Made by a program: the position numbers and the translations under genes. A DNA stretch of 64,000 nt from Clostridiaceae bacterium 14S0207. Its GTDB lineage: Bacteria > Bacillota > Clostridia > Clostridiales > Clostridiaceae. This document shows, piece after piece, positions 47,381 to 55,972 of this stretch (its first letter is position 1; every line of letters begins with the position of its first letter). Where the stretch lies: the NCBI GenBank assembly GCA_003288255.1, contig CP026600.1:558001-622000 (forward strand). The letters are read 5' to 3'. Under the pieces are notes generated by a model, which saw only the letters and a program-made list of their open reading frames with translations, ran no database searches and was not told where the DNA came from.

Positions 47381-48019
47381 TTAAAAACAAGAAATAAGGT
47401 CGCCACCCATACATTCACATAAAGAATCTGCACACCAAAGTTTTACGCATAAGTCGCACATATCATTATCACGAGTGCTTTTGCCATAATAATTTTTTCT
47501 ATAACTATTATTTTGAGTAGATAAATTATTATATGCATTTCTATATTCAATATTTGAAGGATTTAAATTAAATGCAGTAGTTATATAAGTACTTGCACTA
47601 TCATACCATCCTTTTCTAAGATATATTAAACCCATTAAATAATTCCATTCAGCATCTTTAAAAGCAACGTTATTTAATTGTTGCTCAGCCGCAGATAAAT
47701 TTCCAGAGTTAATATCCATTCTAATTCTTTGATATATATCACCAGTTGAATTATCATATGACTGATTATTTGATGTATTATAGTTATTATTTTGATTATT
47801 ATAGGAATTTTGTCTTTGACTATAACTATCAGAAGTATTTTTCATTAAATATTCATAAGCCTCATTTATTTCCATCATTTTTTGTTCAGCTAGGTCTTTT
47901 AAAGGATTATCACCATATTGATCTGGATGAAATTGTTTAGCTAATTTTTTATAAGCTGATTTTATTTCATCTCTTGATGCACCTTGTCTAACTTGTAATA
48001 CCTCATAAGGATCTCTCAT
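47381..48019 (-). CDS. DnaJ-domain protein with cysteine-rich C-terminus
   Basis: 212 residues from ATG 48019, which lies 8 nt after AAAAGGAG; a GTG three codons earlier touches the ribosome site. The J domain (about 1-65) has QFHPDQYGDN with the HPD triad needed to stimulate Hsp70. A Gln/Asn/Ser/Tyr-rich linker (about 70-95) and a TPR-like region (AEQQLNNVAFKDAEWNYLMGLIYLRKGWYDSA) follow, and the last 25 residues contain six cysteines (CDLCVKLWCADSLCECMGGDLISC), possibly a metal site. No Hsp70 gene nearby. The start overlaps the end of the DUF5685 gene by 17 bases. Confidence 0.85.
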   Translation of the reverse strand: MRDPYEVLQVRQGASRDEIKSAYKKLAKQFHPDQYGDNPLKDLAEQKMMEINEAYEYLMKNTSDSYSQRQNSYNNQNNNYNTSNNQSYDNSTGDIYQRIRMDINSGNLSAAEQQLNNVAFKDAEWNYLMGLIYLRKGWYDSASTYITTAFNLNPSNIEYRNAYNNLSTQNNSYRKNYYGKSTRDNDMCDLCVKLWCADSLCECMGGDLISCF

Positions 48020-48881
48020 TTTTTTCACTCCTTTTAAATACTTTATCCATTTTTTCCATTAATCCAAATTGAATTATATTATATAGTAGGTCTATATTTT
48101 TTTTTATAGGAAGCCTTTGTAGTATATTTAAGGCATTAGCTCCACAAGTTGTTAAAATAAAATCTATTCTCTCTTCTATTTTACGAGAAAAATCTAAATA
48201 TGATAACTGATTTACATTTAAAATATTATTTATTGCATTAAACTTATTTTCCTTCATATCTTTTTCTAAATCATCAAAAGCATCTATAAGATAAATCCAT
48301 TTACCTATATTATACCCTAGAAAATATAAACTTTCTTTAATATTTTTGTCTAATGCATAATTACTAATTAAAAAACCTGTTAAATCAGCAAAGGGATGAG
48401 AGATTTTATCTAAATTTAAATTTTCTATTTTTCCACTTTCCATAGCGCTTAATTGACTTAATGAATTTTTTATATAAGTTTCTATCTTTTCAGTATCTTT
48501 ATTGTTTTTTAAATATCTTTTTAGTAAATCACCCATTAGTTTATGGGAGAGCTTCTTATCATCATTAGCATCATCTAAAAGTTTATAATAGCTAAGAATG
48601 ATGTTACAATAGGCGGCATAATCTATGGCTTTATTATTTTTTATAATAATTTTTTTTTCAGTAGGGTGAACTATGCATCTAATTCGATCTAGTTCTCTTT
48701 CTTCCTTAGAAAAACTATCTAATAATATAGCTAAGAAGGTCATATCATAATTTAAAGTAATTCTAGGAAAGTTACCATAATTTTTTTTTATACTTCTACA
48801 TAAGCCACAATAATATGCTTTAAATTTTTCATAATCTTTCATTTTTAATTCCATTTTACATGGAGTAACATATCCAAACAT
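48003..48881 (-). CDS. DUF5685 family protein
   Basis: 292 residues from ATG 48881, preceded by AAAGGGG at good spacing and placed one base after the CYTH stop. The family signature is seen at the start: MFGYVTPCKMELKMKDYEKFKAYYCGLC, giving CxxC-type cysteines near residues 8 and 28-31 (Y-C-G-L-C). Further features are TLNYDMTFLAILLDSF and an alpha-helical remainder with DANDDKK and DAFDDLEKD acidic motifs, which recall the Asp-rich motifs of all-alpha prenyltransferase-like folds. Function unknown. Translation is coupled to the CYTH gene upstream and the DnaJ-domain gene downstream. Confidence 0.78.
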   Translation of the reverse strand: MFGYVTPCKMELKMKDYEKFKAYYCGLCRSIKKNYGNFPRITLNYDMTFLAILLDSFSKEERELDRIRCIVHPTEKKIIIKNNKAIDYAAYCNIILSYYKLLDDANDDKKLSHKLMGDLLKRYLKNNKDTEKIETYIKNSLSQLSAMESGKIENLNLDKISHPFADLTGFLISNYALDKNIKESLYFLGYNIGKWIYLIDAFDDLEKDMKENKFNAINNILNVNQLSYLDFSRKIEERIDFILTTCGANALNILQRLPIKKNIDLLYNIIQFGLMEKMDKVFKRSEKNERSL

Positions 48882-48882
48882 T

Positions 48883-49430
48883 TTAAAGCCCCTTTGTAAA
48901 GCCTTTTTCACCTAAGATTTCATATATGTTTTTAGAAGTAGTATCTTTCATTGTATATCCTAAAAGAGTAACCACTTCTTCGATTTCTTTTTCACTTGTA
49001 GACTCTATTTCAATATATGGAAAAGGACAAAACTTTTTATCATTTATATCAATTTCTATTAAAGTATTTTTATACTTATAACTTTCCCTATATTTTTTTA
49101 TAGATTCAATAAGGTTTAGGCCCAAAGATTTAAAAATAGCTGAACCCATATCACTATTTAAAATTTCTGTTTCTGCCTCTTCCATAATCTTATATTTTTC
49201 TTGACTAAGCATTTTTTTTACAGTCATATAACAGATGGTTTTATTATGTAATAAATCTTCAACAATTCTAATTCTTGCATAACCTTTTTTTCTAAAAGTC
49301 TTCTATTTTCAAAATCATAAATATTATTTATTTGATTTTCTTCTTTAACTTTAATGGCTCCTATATTAGTGGCAATTTTTCTTATGTTATCTACATCTAT
49401 ATCTATTATTCTAGTCTCCATTTCTTGCAT
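48883..49430 (-). pseudogene. CYTH-domain protein gene split by a frameshift in an A7 tract
   Basis: ATG 49430 (AAGGAG, spacing about 10) opens a frame METRIIDIDVDNIRKIATNIGAIKV-KEENQINNIYDFENRRLLEKK that runs out of frame at seven A's (plus-strand T's 49285-49291) and stops at 49224. One added A restores GYARIRIVEDLL and joins the second frame, which continues to 48883. The joined product has the CYTH signature: ETRxxDID near the start, YDF, KGYARIR, EAETEI, and IEIDxxxxCPFPYIEIES. Family members (thiamine triphosphatase, class IV adenylyl cyclase) act on triphosphates with divalent metal. As written the gene is broken. Transcriptional slippage, a base-calling error or true loss are all possible. 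It heads the DUF5685-DnaJ operon. Confidence 0.8.
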
Positions 49431-49651
49431 AACAAAATCACTCCTTAATATTGAAATTATATCATATAAAAGTATTTATATGTGTAAAACTTAGTTATAA
49501 AATATAATTTTAAATAGCAAGATTACACATATTGTAGTTTACGCCAAAGTGTATATAAATTATAATTATAAATTTTATTAATGTAGATAAATTCAATGTA
49601 TATAGTTTATAGAGGTTGCATGAAAGAGGGTAAAAGGATATAATTTTCAAT

Positions 49652-50728
49652 ATGAATTATAAGGTTAAAGGAAGTGGAGAATTTTTGGAATATATAAAAG
49701 AGATTAATATTAATGAAGCGGTTATTCACATATTAGATAATAATTCTGATGAACCTATATTAAATGAATTTGGATTAGATCTAACAGAAGAAATATATGG
49801 TTTTTTATATAAACACATTCAGAAGGTTTTTAGAGATGAAGAGCTTAAGTATGCTAAGTTTAAAGAGAGTAGGGGAATTGTAAAGGAAATTTCAAGGGAG
49901 TATTTGTCAGGACACAATAATATTCTAGAAGTTTCTAAGGAACTTTCAAGACAAATGTTTTCTCTTATGAAATCAAAAGGCAATGTACCTTCTTGTGATC
50001 TATTAATAGTATCAGTTTCTACAGAATATGGACCTATGTTGGGAATTTTAAAAATGGATTATGTTAAGAATTATATGCATACAGTTGAATTCGTAGAAAA
50101 TAAAATTGGAATTAATATAATTCCTCAAGTAACAGGATTACCAGCAAGCTCTCAAAGAATACAAAAGGCTGCATTTATCAAACCAGTACCTAATGAAGAG
50201 GGAGTAGAACTGATGATCCTGGATAAGAAAAAGAGTTCTAAGGAAAAGGAAAAAGAAGATTATGGTACTAATTATTTCTTGGAAAGTTATTTAGGGTGTG
50301 AGATTTTAACTAATGAAAGAGATATGACTAAAGGTTTTTTACAGGCTACGGAACAATGGACGAGAGAAAACTTTAGTGATAATGCAGAGAAAGCAGAAAA
50401 GATAAGAAGAAAAGTAAAAGAAACATTAAAAGAAGAAGAAAATATAGATTTAAACGAATTTTCTAAAGAAGTATTTGGTGAAGAGGAAGAAAAAGCAAAT
50501 CATTATGTAAATTACATAAAAGATACTGGTATAGAAGAAAATATTTCAGTGGATAAAGCATGGGTAGAAAAAAAGCTTAAGAGAATTAGATTAAAGATAG
50601 ATGGGGATATAGATATTTATTTAACTGAAGAAGCTTATAAAGATTTTAATAGATTTCAAATTAAAAGAAATGGTGACGGAAGTATAGACATGGTAGTGAA
50701 ACATGTTATAAATTATATAGAAAAATAG
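49652..50728 (+). CDS. Nucleoid-associated protein (NdpA/YejK-like, 37-kDa family)
   Basis: 358 residues, ATG 49652; the nearest ribosome site (AAAAGGA) is about 13 nt upstream, rather distant. The opening INEAVIHILDNNSDEPILNEFGLDLTEEI and the middle LLIVSVSTEYGPMLGILKMDYVKNYMHTVEF, then GLPASSQRIQKAAFIKP, fit the NdpA family of nucleoid-associated proteins. A charged helical region (about 240-300) precedes a small C-terminal domain. Relatives bind chromosomal DNA; Firmicute versions are uncharacterised. It is divergent from the CYTH operon across 221 bp of plain AT-rich DNA. Confidence 0.82.
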   Translation: MNYKVKGSGEFLEYIKEININEAVIHILDNNSDEPILNEFGLDLTEEIYGFLYKHIQKVFRDEELKYAKFKESRGIVKEISREYLSGHNNILEVSKELSRQMFSLMKSKGNVPSCDLLIVSVSTEYGPMLGILKMDYVKNYMHTVEFVENKIGINIIPQVTGLPASSQRIQKAAFIKPVPNEEGVELMILDKKKSSKEKEKEDYGTNYFLESYLGCEILTNERDMTKGFLQATEQWTRENFSDNAEKAEKIRRKVKETLKEEENIDLNEFSKEVFGEEEEKANHYVNYIKDTGIEENISVDKAWVEKKLKRIRLKIDGDIDIYLTEEAYKDFNRFQIKRNGDGSIDMVVKHVINYIEK

Positions 50729-50768
50729 AATAACTTATATTATCATCTTTTACAAAATAAGAATTAAA

Positions 50769-50813
50769 AAATACTGAAGATAAGCATTGTTTGCTTATCT
50801 TCAGTATTTTTAT
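50769..50813. terminator. Bidirectional terminator between the nucleoid protein gene and fba
   Basis: A perfect 18-bp stem (left arm 50769-50786, AAATACTGAAGATAAGCA; right arm 50792-50809), 5-nt loop, flanked by T and A runs. Confidence 0.92.
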
Positions 50814-50830
50814 TTTAAGATATAAATTTT

Positions 50831-51781
50831 TTATTTATTTAAAACATTTTCAGAACCTAAAATATCCACTATCTTATCTTCTACAAGTTTTTGTATATTA
50901 TCTCTAGAGAAGCCAAGATATTTTCTAGGATCAAATACTTCTGGTTTATCTACAAACATTTTTCTAATTGATCCAGTCATAGCAAGTCTTAAATCTGTAT
51001 CCATATTTATTTTACATACGGACATAGAAGATGCTTTTCTTAACATTTCTGTTGGAACACCTTTAGCACCTGCTAAATTTCCACCATAGTTATTACACAT
51101 TTCAACGTATTTAGGATCAACAGCTGAAGCACCATGTAAAACTATTGGGAAGTTGTGGAATCCGTTTTCTTCTAATTTTTTAGTTATTAATTCAAGTCTA
51201 TCAAAATCTAGTTTAGCATCACCTTTAAATTTATATGCTCCATGGCTTGTGCCGATAGCTATAGCTAAAGAATCAACACCAGTTGCTTTAACAAATTCTA
51301 CAGCTTCATCGGGATCAGTATATGTTGCATCTTTTGAAGCAACCTTAACTTCATCTTCAACACCAGCAAGTTTACCAAGTTCTGCCTCTACAACTACACC
51401 TCTTGAATGAGCATATTCAACGACTTGCTTAGTAACCTTAATGTTTTCTTCAAATGGGAAATGAGATCCGTCAATCATAACAGATGTAAATCCTACATCA
51501 ACAGCTTTTTTACAAGTTTCAAAATCAGGACCATGATCTAAGTGAAGAGCTATTTCTATTCCAGATTCTTCACAAGCAGCATCAACTAAATGTTTTAAAT
51601 AAGTAGGTCTCATATATTTCATAGCTGAAGAAGATACTTGAAGTATAACTGGAGAATTTTTTTCTTTTGCTCCATCTACAATAGCTTGAACGATTTCCAT
51701 ATTGTTAATGTTAAATGCACCAATTGCATATCCTCCTTGGAAGGCTTTTACAAACATTTCCTTTGTTGTAACTAATGGCAT
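50831..51781 (-). CDS. fba: Class II fructose-1,6-bisphosphate aldolase
   Basis: 316 residues, ATG 51781 behind AAAGGTGG. It cleaves fructose-1,6-bisphosphate to glyceraldehyde-3-phosphate and dihydroxyacetone phosphate in glycolysis, using zinc. ALHLDHGPD near residues 78-86 holds the zinc His and catalytic Asp; VMIDGSH near 104, VEAELGKLAGVED near 129, GTSHGAYKF near 175 (zinc His) and LHGASAVDP near 209 (zinc His) follow. The C-terminal GFSRDNIQKLVED is usual. Monocistronic with a structured leader (51802-51830). Confidence 0.96.
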   Translation of the reverse strand: MPLVTTKEMFVKAFQGGYAIGAFNINNMEIVQAIVDGAKEKNSPVILQVSSSAMKYMRPTYLKHLVDAACEESGIEIALHLDHGPDFETCKKAVDVGFTSVMIDGSHFPFEENIKVTKQVVEYAHSRGVVVEAELGKLAGVEDEVKVASKDATYTDPDEAVEFVKATGVDSLAIAIGTSHGAYKFKGDAKLDFDRLELITKKLEENGFHNFPIVLHGASAVDPKYVEMCNNYGGNLAGAKGVPTEMLRKASSMSVCKINMDTDLRLAMTGSIRKMFVDKPEVFDPRKYLGFSRDNIQKLVEDKIVDILGSENVLNK

Positions 51782-51801
51782 GAAAATTCCACCTTTCTAC
51801 C

Positions 51802-51830
51802 CCATGTGGGACTCAATAAGTCCTGTATGG
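51802..51830 (-). promoter_or_regulatory. Hairpin in the fba leader
   Basis: Read on the minus strand: CCAT-ACA-GGACT-TATTG-AGTCC-CAC-ATGG, a two-step stem with a symmetrical 3x3 internal loop, ending about 20 nt before the start codon and just ahead of AAAGGTGG. No T run, so not a terminator. Confidence 0.5.
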
Positions 51831-51946
51831 ACAATTTTGTTGATAATTAATTATATTATATATTAAAATTTGTTAATTTTCTATATTTATATTATATATA
51901 AAAAAAGTAAAATACACAAAACTTTATATTAAATAATAAGAAAAGT

Positions 51947-52327
51947 TTAAAATATGTTTTCAATATTAGGTTTTTGAAGGTCTTTTATATGGTTCATAAA
52001 GTACTTTACAGAGTGTACACTTACTAAGGAATCATCTTTATTCTTGCATCTTATGTATTGAGTAAGTTTTACAATTTCATCACTTACACTATGCAAATCA
52101 TTATCATTAGTGAATATCGAAATAAAAACTGAATGATCATTCCAGGTATCTAAAAGAGTCATAGAAGCTTTATAGGCTAAATCCCATTTTTCATCAACTA
52201 TATGTTCTTCTATTACGGAATTCAAACTAAATATTTCTGCTGAAATTTGATTTAAATAGTTTAAACAAAATATTATTCCTAATATCATGGATATAAAAAT
52301 TACACAAGAAATAAGGCTGTTTTTCAT
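51947..52327 (-). CDS. DUF4363 family protein
   Basis: 126 residues, ATG 52327 with AAAGGAAAG about 13 nt before it. There is one N-terminal membrane segment (about 5-24), then a helical outer domain with IEEHIVDEKWDLAYKASMTLLDTWNDH near 38-65, the hallmark of DUF4363. Such proteins are encoded next to DUF421 proteins in many clostridia, as here (1 bp after the DUF421 gene). Function unknown; a membrane partnership is inferred from the pairing. Confidence 0.82.
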   Translation of the reverse strand: MKNSLISCVIFISMILGIIFCLNYLNQISAEIFSLNSVIEEHIVDEKWDLAYKASMTLLDTWNDHSVFISIFTNDNDLHSVSDEIVKLTQYIRCKNKDDSLVSVHSVKYFMNHIKDLQKPNIENIF

Positions 52328-52328
52328 A

Positions 52329-53033
52329 TTATTTTTTCTTTCCTTTCTTTTTATCTTTTAATTGGTACATAAATTTTCCTTCTGTATTAATATAAGCATG
52401 AAATACATTTTTTGCAGAATATATTTTTTTATTTTCTAGTACGTTCATAAGCCATTCTTTATCTTTATTTATTAGTCTAAGATTTTCATTATTTATATTT
52501 CCATCTAGAATTAGTGAAACAGGCATTTTCTCCTGTTTTACCTTAATATTTAGATCTTGTTTTGTTACTTTATCGATGTCAGATTTAGGAATAATAGATA
52601 GTTGTCCACTGGTTTCTAAAATAGCATATTGAACATCATCTACATTATATATATCTTTTAATCTTAGCTCCTCTAAAAGATCATTTATATTGATTCTTTG
52701 GGAACGTAATTCATTAACATCGATCTTACCATTTTCTATTAAGATACTTGGTTTACCTGAAAAAATCACTCTTGCTTTTTCACTTTTAAGTTGTACAATG
52801 GAGGTAATAACCTGTAAAATTAATAAAACGATTAATGGAATAATGGTATGAATTAAGGGAATTCTATTATCTTGCATAGCTACACTAGCTAGTTCAGAAA
52901 CCATTACAGTTAGAACTATTTCAAAGGGTTGAAGTTCTCCAATTTGTCGTTTACCCATTAAACGTACAACTAATAAAGCTAAAAAATATAAAATAACGGT
53001 TCTAATTAGAAGTATATACAAAAATATCACCAC
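52329..53033 (-). CDS. DUF421 (YetF-like) membrane protein
   Basis: 234 residues from GTG 53033; the next codon is also GTG and no strong ribosome site is visible, so the exact start is uncertain by a few codons. Three membrane segments (about 3-25, 38-55, 60-82) surround VRLMGKRQIGELQPFEIVLTVMVSELAS, the family motif. A soluble part contains the second motif RQGGV-like LRSQRININDLLEELRLKDI and DDVQYAILETSGQLSIIP. YetF-type proteins are found in spore-formers with no settled biochemical role. Basic C-terminal tail KDKKKGKKK. Paired with DUF4363. Confidence 0.88.
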   Translation of the reverse strand: MVIFLYILLIRTVILYFLALLVVRLMGKRQIGELQPFEIVLTVMVSELASVAMQDNRIPLIHTIIPLIVLLILQVITSIVQLKSEKARVIFSGKPSILIENGKIDVNELRSQRININDLLEELRLKDIYNVDDVQYAILETSGQLSIIPKSDIDKVTKQDLNIKVKQEKMPVSLILDGNINNENLRLINKDKEWLMNVLENKKIYSAKNVFHAYINTEGKFMYQLKDKKKGKKK

Positions 53034-53161
53034 ACTTAATTTAATAATTATAAATAATTTAAAAAGATAAAAAATATGTGTAAATTAAAACATCTTGTTT
53101 ATAATGTTCCCTATGTTTTAAAGTTATATGTAATTTTTTTTGATTTATGGGAGGAATAAAT

Positions 53162-54826
53162 ATGAGTGATAAATTAAAGTTATTTTTAAGGGATTTAAAT
53201 AAAAATGTTATTGTTGAAAAAGGAATTCAGTTATATGACATAGTAAAAGAATTTAATATAAATAAAGAAAATCCTATTATTTTAGCTAAGGTAAATGACG
53301 ACGTTTATGAACTTACAGAAAAATTAAAAACAGAGGGTAATTTTGAGGTTATTACAAATAAAAGTGATTTAGGAAGAAGAAGCTATATTAGAACTTTACA
53401 ATTCGTACTTGTAAAGGCAGCATATGACGTGTTAGAAGAATGTGAAGTAGATATTCAACATTCTTTAAGTAGAGGGTTGTATTGTGAAATCCATAAAGAT
53501 AATATTTTAACTTTACAAGAACTTAAAGCTATAAAAAATCGAATGAGAGAAATTATAGATGCAAATGAACCAATATATAAGGAAGAATTATCTAGAGAAA
53601 AAGCTATGGAAATATTTACATCTTATAATATGATTGACAAAGTTATGCTTTTAGAATCACTTTCAGTATCTAAAGTTAAGTTATATAAGTTACAAGATAG
53701 ATATGATTATTTTTATGGTTCTATGGCATATTCAACTGGAGTTGTTAAGTCATTTGAATTAGTTCCTTATAATTCAGGTTTTATCTTAAGATATCCTACT
53801 TTGGATTCACCTAATGAAATACCTAAATTTGTAGAACACAATAAATTGGCTAAAATTTTTAATGAAACCGAAGCATGGGGCGATATTTTAGAGGTTCCAC
53901 ATGTTGGAGCATTAAATAAGATTATAGATGATAAGCATATAAAAAAATTAATATTAATAAATGAAGGACTTCATGAGAAAAAGATTGCATATATCGCAGA
54001 TATGATTTTACAAAAGAAAACTGCTAAATTAGTTTTAATTGCAGGACCTTCATCCTCAGGAAAAACTACTTTTACAAAACGACTTTCTGTACAATTAGCT
54101 GTTAATGGTCTAAGACCAGTACAAATTTCTATGGATGATTTTTTCGTAGATAGAGAACTTACACCAAAAGACGAAGATGGAAATTATGACTTTGAATCTA
54201 TAAATGCTTTAGATATTAAATTATTTAATAGGACCATGAAAGCAATATTAAATGGTGAGGAAGTAAAAATTCCAAGATTTAATTTTAAGACAGGTAAAAA
54301 AGAATGGAGAGGGGATAAAGTCAAGCTCCCTAAAAATGGAATGATTTTAATAGAAGGAATTCATGGCTTAAATGAAAAATTAACTTCATCTATAAGCAAA
54401 GATGAAAAGTTTAAAATCTATATTAATTGTTTAACCCAATTAAATATAGATAATCATAATAGAATTCCTACGACAGATGTAAGAATGGTTAGAAGAATTG
54501 TAAGGGATAGTTTAACTAGGGGATACGATGCAGAAGATACTTTAGTTAGATGGCCATCAGTAAAAAGAGGAGAGAAGAAAAATATTTTTGTTTTTGAAGA
54601 TGAATCTGATATTATGTTTAATTCTAATTTAGTTTATGAAATATGTGTACTAAAGAAGTATGCCTTAGCTGAACTTGAAAAAGTAGAAAAAAATTCTCCT
54701 GTATATTATGAAGCTTGGAGATTAAAAAGCTTTTTACATTTCTTTAGAGAAATTGATATGGAATTAGTCCCTGAAAATTCTCTATTAAGAGAATTTATAG
54801 GTGGAAGTTGTTTTTATGATTATTAA
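53162..54826 (+). CDS. Uridine kinase-like P-loop protein with TGS-type N-terminus
   Basis: 554 residues from ATG 53162, 7 nt after GGGAGG. The first 180 residues resemble the threonyl-tRNA synthetase N-terminal region (TGS-like start, then HSLSRGLYCEI, related to the second additional domain). A middle region (about 180-270) with YDYFYGSMAYSTG follows. The C-terminal kinase domain has Walker A GPSSSGKTTFTKRL near residues 297-310, then QISMDDFFVDRELTP, YDFESINALD and LIEGIHGLN near 405, as in uridine/phosphoribulokinase-type enzymes. This fusion is common in Firmicutes and Thermotogae, annotated as nucleoside kinase. Substrate not proven. Monocistronic. Confidence 0.85.
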   Translation: MSDKLKLFLRDLNKNVIVEKGIQLYDIVKEFNINKENPIILAKVNDDVYELTEKLKTEGNFEVITNKSDLGRRSYIRTLQFVLVKAAYDVLEECEVDIQHSLSRGLYCEIHKDNILTLQELKAIKNRMREIIDANEPIYKEELSREKAMEIFTSYNMIDKVMLLESLSVSKVKLYKLQDRYDYFYGSMAYSTGVVKSFELVPYNSGFILRYPTLDSPNEIPKFVEHNKLAKIFNETEAWGDILEVPHVGALNKIIDDKHIKKLILINEGLHEKKIAYIADMILQKKTAKLVLIAGPSSSGKTTFTKRLSVQLAVNGLRPVQISMDDFFVDRELTPKDEDGNYDFESINALDIKLFNRTMKAILNGEEVKIPRFNFKTGKKEWRGDKVKLPKNGMILIEGIHGLNEKLTSSISKDEKFKIYINCLTQLNIDNHNRIPTTDVRMVRRIVRDSLTRGYDAEDTLVRWPSVKRGEKKNIFVFEDESDIMFNSNLVYEICVLKKYALAELEKVEKNSPVYYEAWRLKSFLHFFREIDMELVPENSLLREFIGGSCFYDY

Positions 54827-54939
54827 TTTTTTTCTTTTTTATATAAAGTTTATAAAAATGTAGTTATATAGTTTATAATATAGATAAAATAGTATATTTA
54901 AATAAATCAAAATTAATGCCACGCGAAAGGAGAAAAAAC

Positions 54940-55815
54940 ATGTTCGTCACCAAGGGGAAGGAATTAATAGATGTTTGTGAAGAAAATAATTTAACCATAT
55001 GGGAATATGCACTTCAGATGGAAATGGAAAATTTAGATGAGCCTAAAGAGGTTATATGGGAAAAGATGAAGCATAACTTAATAGTTATGCAAGAGGCTGC
55101 AGAATATGGATTAAATAATAAGACAAAATCTATAAGTGGGCTTATAGGTGGAGATTCTTTTAAGCTCTATGAGTATTTAAATCAAAAGCAAAGCTTAACA
55201 GGTGATGTTATGATAAAAGCCATGGCTAGGGCAGTATCTTGTTCAGAGGTTAATGCATCTATGGGAAGAGTCGTTGCAGCTCCAACGGCAGGTTCTTGTG
55301 GTATTTTACCTGGAGCATTAATCACCGCTGCTGAAAAACTAGGTAAAGGTGAAGAAGAATTAATTAGGGCCTTATTTACAGCATCTGCAGTAGGAAATAT
55401 TATAGCTCAGAATGCTACTTTAGCTGGAGCAGAAGGAGGATGTCAAGCTGAATGTGGTTCTGCAGCAGCTATGGCTTCTGCGGCAATAGTAGAAATGATG
55501 GGGGGAACTCCTAAAATGGCATTGCATGCAGGTGCCATAGTTATTAAGAATATTTTAGGATTGGTTTGTGATCCTATAGCAGGTCTAGTTGAAGCTCCCT
55601 GTGCAAAAAGAAATATGTCTGGTGCAGTTAGTGCATTAACTACGGCGGATATGGTTATGAGTGGTATTGAAAGTATAGTTCCTTTTGATGAAGTAGTAGA
55701 TGCCATGTATAAGGTTGGTAAAAGTTTACCATGTTCTCTTAGGGAAACGGCTTTAGGAGGAGTTGCAATTACACCAACAGCATTAAAACTTCAGAAGAAA
55801 ATTTTTAATAAGTAA
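54940..55815 (+). CDS. sdaAA: L-serine dehydratase, iron-sulfur-dependent, alpha subunit
   Basis: 291 residues from ATG 54940 (GAAAGGAG, spacing 7); an ATG eight codons upstream precedes the ribosome site and is not used. It deaminates L-serine to pyruvate and ammonia with an oxygen-sensitive 4Fe-4S cluster. APTAGSCGILPGA near residues 121-133 and VCDPIAGLVEAPCAKRN near 213-229 supply the cluster cysteines. The beta subunit gene (sdaAB), usually just upstream, is not in this neighbourhood and must lie elsewhere. Bounded by the uridine kinase-like gene and a terminator. Confidence 0.94.
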   Translation: MFVTKGKELIDVCEENNLTIWEYALQMEMENLDEPKEVIWEKMKHNLIVMQEAAEYGLNNKTKSISGLIGGDSFKLYEYLNQKQSLTGDVMIKAMARAVSCSEVNASMGRVVAAPTAGSCGILPGALITAAEKLGKGEEELIRALFTASAVGNIIAQNATLAGAEGGCQAECGSAAAMASAAIVEMMGGTPKMALHAGAIVIKNILGLVCDPIAGLVEAPCAKRNMSGAVSALTTADMVMSGIESIVPFDEVVDAMYKVGKSLPCSLRETALGGVAITPTALKLQKKIFNK

Positions 55816-55829
55816 AAATATAAATTATA

Positions 55830-55870
55830 AAAAGACACTAAATTTATTTTTATAGATTTAGTGCCTTTTT
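55830..55870 (+). terminator. Intrinsic terminator of sdaAA
   Basis: A stem of about 16 bp with one mismatch and one G-U pair (AAAAGACACTAAATTTA against TAGATTTAGTGCCTTTT), ending in TTTTT. Confidence 0.8.
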
Positions 55871-55972
55871 ATAACTAATATACAAATTTTATATTTTTTT
55901 ATGAATTCAGTAACTTTTACTTTTTTTAAGAATAATATATTTAGGGAGAAATACTATTTAGGAGAATAAAAA

